Part shown: positions 45,106-53,734 of the stretch, in pieces
Layout of the letters: every line of letters starts with the position of its first letter
How positions within the stretch are numbered: position 1 is the first letter of the stretch
Assembly (NCBI RefSeq): GCF_047824785.1
Contig: NZ_CP181167.1
Span: 186,001 to 250,000 of the forward strand
DNA: 64,000 bases
Reading direction: 5' to 3'
Origin: Nitrobacter sp039808345
GTDB lineage: Bacteria; Pseudomonadota; Alphaproteobacteria; Rhizobiales; Xanthobacteraceae
Notes under the pieces: generated by a model
The model's database searches: none
What the model saw: only the letters and a program-made list of their open reading frames with translations
Told to the model about the DNA's origin: nothing
Program-made: the position numbers and the translations under genes

Positions 45106-46425
45106 CTACGCCGCCTTCCTGCTGCCGGTGCTTTTCCGATCAAGGCCGATGCCACCGAGATCCGCAACAAGACTCGTCAGCCCTTGCGTGCGCAGCCGGA
45201 TGTCCACCCCGTTGGTGCTGACATCGACACGCTCGACGAGCAACTGCACGATACGTGCCTGCTCGGCCGGGAACAGTTCGTCCCAGAGCGGATCGAGCCG
45301 TTCCAATGTCTCCCGTATGTCGGCTTCACTGAGACCGTCCAACGATCGCCTCGCCACGCGCCACGTGCGAACGATGATTTCGGGAGAGCGTAGTAGGACA
45401 CGCACCTGCTCGACGACAGCAATCTCGATCTCCGCCGCCGGGATGCGCTGCACGGGGCAGTCGGGGTGGGATCCTCGTAATACGCCGCTGGAGACGTAAT
45501 AGCGGTAGAGTTTGCCGGCCTTGCGGGTGTGGGTTGGTGTCATCGCACAGCCGGTGGGTCCGAAGATCAGACCCTTGAGCAAAGCAGGTGTTTGCGCCCG
45601 GTTGCGGGCACCGCGCTTGCGGGGGCTTTCCTTCATGATCGCATGGACCTTGTCCCAGAGACTACGATCGATGATCGCTGAGTGCTCGCCGGGATAGGAC
45701 GTGCCCTTGTGAACGGCTTCACCGATATAAACGCGATTGTTCAGAAGCCGATACAGCACGCCCTTGTCCAGCAACTGGCCGTATTTGTTGCGCTCTCCTT
45801 TTGCCACCAGCTCTTTGGCTACCGCTGTCGCGGAGCCGAGCTGCACGAAGCGCTTGAAGATGGCGCGGACCCGTTCGGCATCTTCCTTCACAACAACGAG
45901 CTTGCGCTCCTTGACCTCGTAGCCGAGAGGAGCCCAGCCACCCATCCACATGCCTTTCTTGCGGGAGGCGGCCACCTTGTCACGAATGCGCTCGCCGATC
46001 ACCTCGCGCTCGAACTGGGCGAAGGACAACAGGACATTCAGCGTCAGCCGGCCCATGCTCGTCGTGGTATTAAAAGATTGCGTGACGGAGACGAACGTCA
46101 CGCCATGGCGGTCGAATACCTCCACCAGCCTCGAGAAGTCCATCAGCGCCCGGGACAGCCGATCGATCTTATAGACCACAACCACATCGATGCGGCCGGC
46201 TTCAATATCTGCAAGCAGGCGCTTCAAGGCAGGGCGCTCCAACGTGCCACCGGAGAACCCGCCATCATCATAGCGGTCCGGCACCAACAGCCAACCTTCC
46301 GCACGCTGGCTGGCGACATAGGACTCACAGGATTCCCGCTGGGCGTCGAGCGAGTTGAACTCCATCTCAAGGCCTTCCTCGCTGGATTTGCGGGTGTAGA
46401 CCGCGCAACGGAGTTTGCGAACCAC
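45106..46425 (-). CDS. Large serine recombinase
   Basis: The 439-residue protein starts at GTG 46425, right at the joint with an IS fragment, so a few native N-terminal residues may be missing. The resolvase domain has the catalytic Ser in YTRKSSEEGLEMEFNSLDAQ, arginines in FSGGTLERPALKRLL and YKIDRLSRALMDF, and LLSFAQFEREVIGERIRDK. The recombinase domain (PLGYEV...NNRVYIGEAVHKGTSYPG) and a zinc-ribbon-like part (GPTGCAMTPTHTRKAGKLYRYY with nearby Cys) follow. It integrates or excises a mobile element at a specific site. The HTH gene and probably the mod-res operon follow on the same strand. Confidence 0.92.
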   Translation of the reverse strand: MVRKLRCAVYTRKSSEEGLEMEFNSLDAQRESCESYVASQRAEGWLLVPDRYDDGGFSGGTLERPALKRLLADIEAGRIDVVVVYKIDRLSRALMDFSRLVEVFDRHGVTFVSVTQSFNTTTSMGRLTLNVLLSFAQFEREVIGERIRDKVAASRKKGMWMGGWAPLGYEVKERKLVVVKEDAERVRAIFKRFVQLGSATAVAKELVAKGERNKYGQLLDKGVLYRLLNNRVYIGEAVHKGTSYPGEHSAIIDRSLWDKVHAIMKESPRKRGARNRAQTPALLKGLIFGPTGCAMTPTHTRKAGKLYRYYVSSGVLRGSHPDCPVQRIPAAEIEIAVVEQVRVLLRSPEIIVRTWRVARRSLDGLSEADIRETLERLDPLWDELFPAEQARIVQLLVERVDVSTNGVDIRLRTQGLTSLVADLGGIGLDRKSTGSRKAA

Positions 46426-46435
46426 TCGCCTTGCG

Positions 46436-46832
46436 CTACAGCCCCTTTTTGAGCAGGCTCGCCGCGGTGCGGTGGGCCTTGAGATGGGTGGTGTCGATCA
46501 TGATCCGCTCCGGCTTGGGCCCTTCGCCGGCAAGGCTTGCGAAGATGCGGTCGAAGACGCCCAACCGGCTCCAGCGGATGAAACGGTTGTAGAGGGTCTT
46601 GTGCGGGCCGTAGCCCTTCGGCGCGTCCTTCCACTGCAACCCATTGCGGATCACGTAGACGATGCCGCTGACCACGCGGCGGTCGTCCACCCGCGGCACC
46701 CCGTGCGACAGCGGAAAGTGCGGTGATATCCGCGCCATCTGCCGGGCGCTCAGCAGAAACAAATCAGCCATCAGAGCCTCCTTCACCAGAGACCCTGAAT
46801 CACAAATCAGCGCAAATTAATAGGTCCTGAGC
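46436..46832 (-). mobile_element. IS427-group fragment, left half
   Basis: On the minus strand the end GCTCAGGACC beside CTAG (46833-46836) leads into the transposase N-terminus: SARQMARISPHFPLSHGVPR, NGLQWKDAPKGYGPHKTLYN, LMIDTTHLK-like core and TAASLLKKGL, where it stops at 46436. The break falls at the frameshift heptamer region, immediately before the recombinase gene. The second half is not found nearby. This supplies the N-terminal part missing from the related element at 25 kb, though the two differ in sequence. Confidence 0.85.
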
Positions 46833-48065
46833 CTAGACCTCTTCAGCGGATGCGAAAACATCCTTGATGTACTCGTCCATTGCTCTAAGCCACTCGTCTT
46901 CGTGGGCGGGCAGTAAGTCTGATATCCGCGGCGTCTTCCAGGAGGATGTCCGGACAGCCGACTCTTTATGATCCTTCATTTCTCGAACGTTCCCTCCAAT
47001 CAGGTCAGCCAGATGCTCGTTGTATTTTCGGCCGGCGGCTGTTCGGTCCCACCATGTAGCAGGGCTCGTCTCAACAAAGCCGTCGCGGTAGATTGTGCCG
47101 AGGTTCAGGGCGTTACCTTTCGGAGACGGATGTTTGATATTCAGTGCGGATTGCATATCCACGAACATTCCTCGCTGCACCGCTTTTGCGAGAAATGCCT
47201 TTAGTAACTGCGAGAAGCCTGCTTCTCTCCGATCCAAGGCTTCGTAGAATTCATCTTCGCTGATTCCGATGGCACGGGTTGGCGTTTCGGACTTTGCTAC
47301 CGCCTCCCGAATAGCGATGCGTTCCCCACTGGCGCTTTCTTCGATTTGGACAACACCGCGCTCGATGAGAGCCGTTTGCGCGAGGACCGAGGGCGTCACG
47401 AAATGTATTGCCGTTTCTGGAGATTGATATATTGCGAGCTCGACTAGGGCGAAAGTAAAGCGGTGGCCTGCGTGTGACTGCAGTAGTTCGGCCATCGGAG
47501 TTATATCTTCGCGGATGCCATCCCCCACCACGGTTACAATCGCGCGGCCGCGGCGGAGATTGCGGGCAACGGCGTCCACAAACTCAGCTTCGTCGATACC
47601 AGACTCTCGAGAGGCAACCGTCTCGAAAATTGATTTGCAATGTGGTTCAGGCCCCAGAGCCCTGAGGACGGCTGACTCTAGTTCCGCGTACGATAGGCGG
47701 AACACCCCTGCTGCGTATTCAATTGCCTGTGCGATAACGGCTCTTCTTGCCTCAGGATTGCGCCAAAGCTTCGCTTCGACAAGGATCAGTCCTCCTGTCC
47801 TTGTGATGAGAAGGTTGTCGAGAGCTCCAGCTCGTCCGGCACCAATAATCAGAGGTAATTCGCGGCATAGGGGTATTGGCGCGCCAAAGTCCGGCTCAAT
47901 TTGGCCGATCGGGAGCACTTCCGGGTGCGCATGGATTAGGTTCTGCAGCCAATCCTCGTCATAGCCGCTATCCGACTGCAGAGTTACGCGATCGAGCGCT
48001 TTGGCTTCGCGCGTCGCACGGTTAATCCAAATTGGCTTCCCGTCCCGCCGACCGACCATGTTCAC
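46833..48065 (-). CDS. PD-(D/E)XK nuclease-like protein, possible defence factor
   Basis: The 410-residue protein has, at residues 76-115, GAGRAGALDNLLITRTGGLI, then LVEAKLWRNPEARRAVIAQA. Asp83, Glu97 and Lys99 fit the D...ExK site, with a following QAIEY helix typical of this nuclease fold. Residues 35-70 (DEDWLQNLIHAHPEVLPIGQ) resemble the lead-in of DUF4263/Shedu-like nucleases. The remaining 280 residues (FALVELAIYQSPETAIHFVT, FYEALDRREAGFSQLLKAF) are unassigned. The stop codon is formed by the CTAG at the IS end, so the C-terminus may be cut. It stands alone on the minus strand. Confidence 0.65.
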   Translation of the reverse strand: MNMVGRRDGKPIWINRATREAKALDRVTLQSDSGYDEDWLQNLIHAHPEVLPIGQIEPDFGAPIPLCRELPLIIGAGRAGALDNLLITRTGGLILVEAKLWRNPEARRAVIAQAIEYAAGVFRLSYAELESAVLRALGPEPHCKSIFETVASRESGIDEAEFVDAVARNLRRGRAIVTVVGDGIREDITPMAELLQSHAGHRFTFALVELAIYQSPETAIHFVTPSVLAQTALIERGVVQIEESASGERIAIREAVAKSETPTRAIGISEDEFYEALDRREAGFSQLLKAFLAKAVQRGMFVDMQSALNIKHPSPKGNALNLGTIYRDGFVETSPATWWDRTAAGRKYNEHLADLIGGNVREMKDHKESAVRTSSWKTPRISDLLPAHEDEWLRAMDEYIKDVFASAEEV

Positions 48066-48259
48066 CCCCTATGTATTCCGCTTTTGAGCTCGTCACCGAT
48101 GTGCACCATTGACGCCGTGCCCTCTCCGGCGTCGGGCCGCGCACTCTGACATAGACGCTGGGAACTCTCAGGGTTACAAGTTCTCATTTGAGGTCATTGC
48201 CATGGATTCCTATCGTGAGCGCGCCGGGACAGTGATCCAACAGAGAGAGTGTGGGCAAA
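48066..48259. other. Divergent intergenic region
   Basis: It lies between the leftward nuclease-like gene and the rightward hypothetical gene and should hold both promoters. No operator or RNA could be recognised. Confidence 0.4.
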
Positions 48260-48712
48260 ATGTCGGATAATTCGCTCGATCAGAATCGAGCCAGCGAAGC
48301 TTTAGACGGCATCGTTGACCTCGCTTATCGGCTTCTCGGCGTTAAGCGGCCGAAAGAACTCTGGTTGAAAGCTGGAGGTACAATGCTTTCAAACGGAGGA
48401 GCAGATTGGTACCTGCCTATCTGCGTGACTGCTGAGGCGGTCGAGGTGACGGAAGTCGGCAAGGTTTGGGCAATCAACGAGCACGCTTCTGTAGAAGCAA
48501 AACTCCATAAGTTCAACTTTATCATCCGTGAGCAGGATGGAAGCACCAAGCTGGTGGTCGAAGAATGGGAACATGACAGGGACTGGAAAAGCACCTACCG
48601 CGAAACCTGGTGCGAGGAGGTCAGCGTGTTCAAAAATCGAACGGCCATGGCGCAGCTGATTAAAACAGCTCTTGAGAAGCGTGCTCACCTGGATCGCACT
48701 GAAAGCTCCTAA
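48260..48712 (+). CDS. Conserved hypothetical protein, 150 residues
   Basis: ATG 48260 is chosen over GTG 48251. The protein begins with an acidic/polar helix (LDQNRASEALDGIVDLAYRL). A beta-rich middle (FNFIIREQDGSTKLVVEEWE) and a final amphipathic helix (FKNRTAMAQLIKTALEKRAH) follow. No family recognised. Codon use is less GC-biased than the core genes, consistent with acquired DNA. Confidence 0.6.
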   Translation: MSDNSLDQNRASEALDGIVDLAYRLLGVKRPKELWLKAGGTMLSNGGADWYLPICVTAEAVEVTEVGKVWAINEHASVEAKLHKFNFIIREQDGSTKLVVEEWEHDRDWKSTYRETWCEEVSVFKNRTAMAQLIKTALEKRAHLDRTESS

Positions 48713-48783
48713 ACTAAGAACCTCCTTCGTCAAGTAGAAATGTGAGCACAGCTAACTATGACGATTGGCGCCGGGGGGCAGCG

Positions 48784-48978
48784 ATGATCGCCGCCTTGCT
48801 CAGCGGGACCGCCGCGAGCCCTTGGATGCGGGCCGCCCTTCGCTACGGCGCCGTCGCGCTGGCCATCCCCATGCTCCTGCTCGCAGTCCGCGCTCGGGCT
48901 AGCGGCCGCAATCTGCGCAAGGCGGAGAAGATCCTCAGCCTTCGCGAGAGACATTTGACCTGTGTGACAGGAATTGAC
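48784..48978 (+). pseudogene. Phage-type small membrane protein fragment
   Basis: From ATG 48784 the product (IAALLSGTAASPWMRAALRY, GAVALAIPMLLLAVRARASG) has one membrane helix and the start of a basic helix like the small proteins beside holins in prophages and gene transfer agents. After about KAEKI the frame runs through an unrelated joint into the endolysin tail below, so the C-terminus is lost. Confidence 0.5.
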
Positions 48979-49304
48979 ATTACGGGCTCACCGTCGACAG
49001 ACTGATCGGCAAGCAGACGCTATCGACGCTGCAGCGCGAGCTCGACGCCCGGCGCAAGTCAAAGCAGGGCGGCGCCGGGGCAGCGGGCGGTGCCGCTGTC
49101 GCTGGCGGCAACGAGGCTGTGGCGCCCCATCCTTCGGTTGAGCCCAGCATCATTGGCGATCCATGGATTACCGCCGGCGGCGTGGTGATCGCGGCGATCG
49201 CGATCCTTCTCCTGACTTACCTCGCCTGGCACTACCGCGACCTCATCGCCGCGCGAATCCAGGGCTTCGCGCCCCGGCTCGCCGGCTGGCTGCGCTCGTT
49301 CTGA
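48978..49304 (+). pseudogene. Phage endolysin (muramidase), C-terminal fragment with membrane anchor
   Basis: The open frame from 48978 reads HYGLTVDRLIGKQTLSTLQR, resembling the peptidoglycan-binding end of GH108-type muramidases. A Gly/Ala linker and one membrane helix (AGGVVIAAIAILLLTYLAWH) with a short basic end follow. The catalytic domain is absent. It is followed after 13 bases by a holin-type gene, the usual lysis order. Confidence 0.6.
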
Positions 49305-49317
49305 AAAGGAGACCAAC

Positions 49318-49824
49318 ATGTGGAACATGCTTGCAGGGCCGCTCGCCAATGCCGGCCTTAACATCCTGGGCGGCATCATCGGCGGCAAGGCCGGCCCGAT
49401 CGTGACCACCGTCGGCGGCGCCGTGCTCAAGGAGCTCGGCGTCACCACGCCCGAGCAGGCGGTGCGGAGGATCGAGAGCGATCCCGAGGCGGTGGCGCGG
49501 CTCGCCAGACTCGAAGCCGAGCGTGGGCCCGAATGGGCGGCTGTCGTGCTTGCCGAGCAGCGTACGGCGGGGCTGTTGGCAGACCGGGAATCGGAACATG
49601 GCGGCTTCGCCTACTGGTGGCGGCCGGGCGGCATGTACCTCAATCTCTATCTTTGGCTCCAGAACACCATGCTGACGCCGGTGCTGTTCAACGGCGTCCT
49701 CAAGCTGCAGGTGCCGATAATCCCTTGGGAGCACCTCATCGCCTTCACCGCCCTATACTGCGGCCTCTACATGGGCGGGCATACCGTCAAGGCGATCTTC
49801 GGGGATCGGTTTGCCGTCCGGTAA
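49318..49824 (+). CDS. 3TM-type holin (GTA/phage)
   Basis: AAGGAG precedes ATG 49318. The 168-residue protein has a small-residue N-terminal helix (GLNILGGIIGGKAGPIVTTV), a soluble helical part (EQAVRRIESDPEAVARLARL) and two or three membrane segments from about 98 (YWWRPGGMYLNLYLWLQNTM, LIAFTALYCGLYMGGHTVKA). This matches the GTA_holin_3TM family. Holins open the inner membrane so that endolysin can act. With the broken endolysin upstream it is a stranded prophage lysis gene. Confidence 0.8.
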   Translation: MWNMLAGPLANAGLNILGGIIGGKAGPIVTTVGGAVLKELGVTTPEQAVRRIESDPEAVARLARLEAERGPEWAAVVLAEQRTAGLLADRESEHGGFAYWWRPGGMYLNLYLWLQNTMLTPVLFNGVLKLQVPIIPWEHLIAFTALYCGLYMGGHTVKAIFGDRFAVR

Positions 49825-49952
49825 GAGACCGCCGAGTATGGGCGCCGTGTCGATGGTCTTCCTGAAGCAGAAGAGCCCGACCATCACAGAGGGACGGCAC
49901 GATCCGGCCGTCATGCGGCACGCACCGGCGTCTGGTCAATGATCTCTCAACT

Positions 49953-50783
49953 TTAGAGACCGAGAAGCGCTCGCAGTTTCTGCTTAATGCCGGCAGAGTC
50001 GATGCCGTTCTCTTCGGTGGTCGTCACGAGGATTCCCTCGTCGCCTTCTCCCTCATCTTCCGGCAACACCCCCTGGGAGCGATACCAATCCAGTTTCGCT
50101 AGCCAGCGGCGGCGATAAGCTGGCTCAGACAGCAGCCCAAGATGCTCCAGAAAGACGCGCCGGCCAGTTTCTGCATCTTCAATCGTAAAGTCAGGATATC
50201 GAACGCTGCCGTCCTGCCCAGTGAAGGGTTGTTCGTAGGCGTAGGTGATGCCAAGGCCGTGAAGCAGATTGGCGATGATCACCTCAGATTTTGAGCGGAC
50301 CAGCTCGCCGCGGGTGGTGCGGTGAATGAGGCCTTCTTCGAGGAACGCCCCGACATACTCGACAGGCTTGGGATCGGAGAACAGATTTGTCAGTCGACGG
50401 GCGGTCTCGGAATGCTCGGACAAAGACAGCTTTAGGAGAGCCCGAAGGTCGCCCTGATGAAAAAGGACCACTTGTTCACGTTGGCGCGTCAGCGCGGTGT
50501 AGAGCAGTTCGCGTGACAGAAGGCGGCAGGAATTCGGGATCACGATGAAGGTCATGCCGAATTCGCTGCCTTGGGCTTTGTGGATGGTCAACGCATAAGC
50601 GAGCTCCAAAGGCGCTTCGCCTTCATCGCCGAAATCACCGCCTCCAAATCCAAACTTGAAGCCGAGCTGCGAAGAGAATTCGACCTCAATCTTCCAGGGG
50701 AGCCCCTTTGGCTTCCAACTGCGCCCTTTGAACTGGCCCACAACGATCCCGATTTCGCCGTTTGCAAGATAGGCCTTCTCCAT
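49953..50783 (-). pseudogene. Helicase-nuclease protein, C-terminal part only
   Basis: From ATG 50783: YLANGEIGIVVGQFKGRSWK, then ELAYALTIHKAQGSEFGMTF and LLSRELLYTALTRQREQVVL. This is the UvrD_C_2 segment (motifs V-VI) of a superfamily 1 helicase. Residues 160-275 are a nuclease-like tail: RSKSEVIIANLLHGLGITYA, VRYPDFTIED, VFLEHLGLLSE, the PD...ExH variant site. Motifs I-IV (about 500+ residues) are missing upstream. Whether the remaining part is translated is unknown. It lies next to recD2 on the same strand. Confidence 0.7.
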
Positions 50784-51165
50784 TTTCGGGTAGACGTCGT
50801 GGGGGGCTGGTAAACCCAGAGAACGTTGGATCCCAGTTCCTCTCCCTCCGCCACTATCAAATTGCGAACCCCCTAAATGCTGCTCTGAGCGTCCAAATTC
50901 CTTTTGGTTTCAAAGGAGTTTATCAGGAGCGACCAAACTTCGGAGACTGCCGGAATGCCGTTTTCCGGTCTCAGAATGGCTCTCGTCTCAGATCGACCAA
51001 ACCTCGACCGATTTGGTTTGGTTAAAAAAGATGGCGTTGTTTCAATAACTTGCAGTTTTCAGACTGCGCCCGAGTTGTGATGGGAGCCGCCACCAGCCAG
51101 CCTAAACAGAGACACCCGAGGTGGGCGTTTTGGCGCGTGGTGCAGCGAAAAGCCCACGGACAAGA
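50784..51165. other. Intergenic joint between helicase fragment and recD2
   Basis: No helicase N-terminal coding sequence is recognisable here, so the fragment to the left is a true truncation. The stretch is less GC-rich than its flanks (AAATTGCG, TTTGGTTTC, GGTTTGGTTAAAAAAG). CTCTCCCTCCGCCAC near 50838 resembles a tRNA-Ser 3' end but without any preceding tRNA. Confidence 0.4.
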
Positions 51166-53388
51166 TCACTGCGAAGCATTCGATGAAAGTCGACGATCTT
51201 CATGATGTTGGCCCGCCATCAACCACTCGCCCAACTTCGACCAGCGCCGCCGACCTGAGACGTTCTTCACCGCGATGGCGACGGCCTTCTTCTGCCCGAC
51301 CAGCACCACCAGCTTCTTGCCGCGCGTGACGCCGGTGTAGAGGAGATTGCGCTGAAGCATGGCGTAGTGCTGCGTCATGATCGGAATGACGACGGCCGGA
51401 TATTCCGAGCCCTGCGCCTTGTGGATCGTCGCCGCGTAGGCCGGCACGACGGTGTCGAGCTCGCCGAAGTCGAAGCTGACGGTGCGGCCGTCGAAATCGA
51501 TGGCGACTTCGCCCTCATCCGGGTTGACGGCCGTGATCATGCCGATGTCGCCGTTGTAGACTTCCTTATCGTAGTCGTTCTCAATCTGCATCACCTTGTC
51601 GCCCGGTGCAAAGGTCCAGCCGAACCGCTCGACCTTGTTTTCGCCCGCCGGGTTGAGAGCAGCCTGGAGTTCAATATTGAGCGAACGGGCACCAACACCG
51701 CCGCGGTTCATCGGACACAGGACCTGAATGTCCCTGATTGGATCGAAGCCGAAGCGGCGCGGGATCCGATGGCGCACCAGCTCGACGATGCGCGGCACGG
51801 CCTGTTCGGGGTCCGCAGCCGGCACGAAATAGAAGTCTGATTCTCCGTCAGGAGGCAGAAGGTCCGGCAGGCGCCCCTCGTTGATCTGGTGGGCGCTGGT
51901 GATAATCCGGCTTTGCGCGGCCTGGCGGAACACCTCCGTCAGCCGTACGACCGGAATGACGCCAGAGCCAATGATGTCGGCGAGAACCTGTCCCGGTCCG
52001 ACCGACGGCAATTGATCGATATCACCCACGATCAGCAGGGCTGCTGAACTAGGCACCGCCTTCAGGAGCGACTGCATCAACGAGACGTCGACCATCGAGC
52101 TTTCGTCGATGACGAGCAAATCGCAGTCGAGCGGATTATCGTCGGTACGTTTGAATCCGAAGGTCTTGGGACCGAACTCGAGCAGGCGGTGGATGGTCCG
52201 GGCTTCCCGACCGGTCGCCTCGGTCATGCGCTTGGCGGCGCGGCCGGTCGGCGCGCAGAGCAGAAGCTTTGTGTCCTTCGCTGCCAGGATGCGCAGGATC
52301 GAATTGACGATGGTAGTCTTGCCGACACCGGGACCGCCGGTGATGACCAGAACCTTCGAGCGCAGCGCCAGCCGGATCGCTTCGGCTTGGCTGGCGGCAA
52401 GTGTGAGGCCGGTCTTCTGTTCGATCCACGGCAGGGCACGATCGGCATCGATCTCGGGCCATGGCCGCGCCCCGCCACCCAGCCGCGCCAGATGCTCCGC
52501 GATGGCGCGTTCCGCCAGGTAGAGGCCGGTCAGGAACAGGCATTCGGTATCGCCAACACGGTCCGCTGTGACGGTCCCTTCTTCGAGCTCGAGCCGTATG
52601 GCGGCATCGATGAGATCGGTCGGGACTTCCAGCAGTTTCCCGGCAAGCCCCGTCAGGTCGCCTCGTGGCAGTCCGCAATGGCCGTCATTCATCGCCTCGG
52701 TTAGCGCAAAAGAAATCCCGGCACGCACACGGATCATGGCGGTCTTCTCGATGCCAAGCTTTTCCGCAATGAGATCAGCGGTGCGAAAGCCAATGCCCCG
52801 GATATCCCTGGCCAGCCGATAGGGGTTCTCGCTCATCACCTGCACGGCGTCGGTGCCGTAGGTCTTGAAGATCCGCACCGCGCGCGCCGTGCCCACACCA
52901 TGCTGGTGCAGGAAGACCATGATCTCCCGAATGACCTTCTGGTCAGCCCAGCCCGAGATGATCCGGGCTGCCCGGATCGGCCCGATCCCTTCCACCTCTC
53001 GCAGGCGTTCCGGGGTTTCTTCGATAATGTCGAACACGTCTTTGCCGAACTGCTTGACGAGGCGTTTCGCATAGACCGCTCCGATGCCGCGGATCATGCC
53101 GGAGCCCAGATACTTCTCGATGCCTTCGATGCTGGAGGGCGCCGAGGTCTTGAGAAAATGAGCCTTGAACTGCAGTCCGTGGGTGCGGTCGTTGATCCAG
53201 ACGCCCGAAGCAGTGATCCATTCACCCGCCGAAATCGTTGCCGCGTGACCGACCGTCGTTACGAGATCACGCAGCCCCCGCGCCTTGACGCGCAAGACGC
53301 AGAAGCCGTTCTCGGAATTGTGGAACGTGACCCGCTCGACAAGACCTGCGAGAAGCTCTCGTCCCTGATCCTGGTGTGCCTGGTTCAT
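51166..53388 (-). CDS. recD2: RecD2-type SF1B DNA helicase
   Basis: The 740-residue protein has the RecD2 N-terminal OB-like region, tandem helix-hairpin-helix segments (GIGAVYAKRLVKQFG, EVEGIGPIRAARI), and Walker A GGPGVGKTT at 351-359. Motif II is LLVIDESSMVDV, then VGDIDQLPSVGPG and VRLTEVFRQA. The C-terminal SH3-like and UvrD_C_2 parts (AYAATIHKAQGSEYPAVVIP, LYTGVTRGKKLVVLVG) complete it. RecD2 is a 5'-3' helicase outside RecBCD, used in repair and replication. Intact. A small partial frame (53424-53665) lies just upstream. Confidence 0.94.
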   Translation of the reverse strand: MNQAHQDQGRELLAGLVERVTFHNSENGFCVLRVKARGLRDLVTTVGHAATISAGEWITASGVWINDRTHGLQFKAHFLKTSAPSSIEGIEKYLGSGMIRGIGAVYAKRLVKQFGKDVFDIIEETPERLREVEGIGPIRAARIISGWADQKVIREIMVFLHQHGVGTARAVRIFKTYGTDAVQVMSENPYRLARDIRGIGFRTADLIAEKLGIEKTAMIRVRAGISFALTEAMNDGHCGLPRGDLTGLAGKLLEVPTDLIDAAIRLELEEGTVTADRVGDTECLFLTGLYLAERAIAEHLARLGGGARPWPEIDADRALPWIEQKTGLTLAASQAEAIRLALRSKVLVITGGPGVGKTTIVNSILRILAAKDTKLLLCAPTGRAAKRMTEATGREARTIHRLLEFGPKTFGFKRTDDNPLDCDLLVIDESSMVDVSLMQSLLKAVPSSAALLIVGDIDQLPSVGPGQVLADIIGSGVIPVVRLTEVFRQAAQSRIITSAHQINEGRLPDLLPPDGESDFYFVPAADPEQAVPRIVELVRHRIPRRFGFDPIRDIQVLCPMNRGGVGARSLNIELQAALNPAGENKVERFGWTFAPGDKVMQIENDYDKEVYNGDIGMITAVNPDEGEVAIDFDGRTVSFDFGELDTVVPAYAATIHKAQGSEYPAVVIPIMTQHYAMLQRNLLYTGVTRGKKLVVLVGQKKAVAIAVKNVSGRRRWSKLGEWLMAGQHHEDRRLSSNASQ

Positions 53389-53423
53389 GTCGGCTTCAGA
53401 TCAGAGCAGCCATGCCAATACGA

Positions 53424-53665
53424 TCATGAGGGTCGGCCATCGACATGCTCGAAGGCTCCTTGCAGTTTCACCTGATGTTCCTCCTCGGCAACAATGGCTT
53501 TGACAACTTCGTAGTCCATCGGGGCGCTGCTGATCCGCGCAATCTCCGCCGCCACCTTTGCCCAATGAAGGAAAGCCTGGCGATCGCCGGAAAAGCGGGC
53601 TCGGGCAGCGGCCCTCTGTGCACCGTAATAGGCTGTAACGGGTCGCGCTCGATCAATTGACGTGC
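53424..53665 (-). CDS. Small helical protein upstream of recD2, start not found
   Basis: A minus-strand frame ending at TGA 53424 reads AYYGAQRAAARARFSGDRQA, FLHWAKVAAEIARISSAPMD and YEVVKAIVAEEEHQVKLQG. It has a helical, protein-like composition unlike a shadow frame. It is open back to TAA near 53667 but has no ATG, GTG or TTG before the domain; ATT is the only near-start. It is probably a 5'-truncated gene that preceded recD2, 35 bases away. Confidence 0.4.
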
Positions 53666-53734
53666 ATTATCCTGGAATAAACGTCTCAATTGCCGCCGTC
53701 TTTCAATCCATCCTGAAACAGGGACAATACGCCC

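Noticed and set aside
50826..50852. Another tRNA-Ser 3'-end-like sequence (CTCTCCCTCCGCCA) that might be a further att scar
   Set aside because: Only about 10 bases match tRNA-Ser and no integrase is adjacent; too short to support as a feature.
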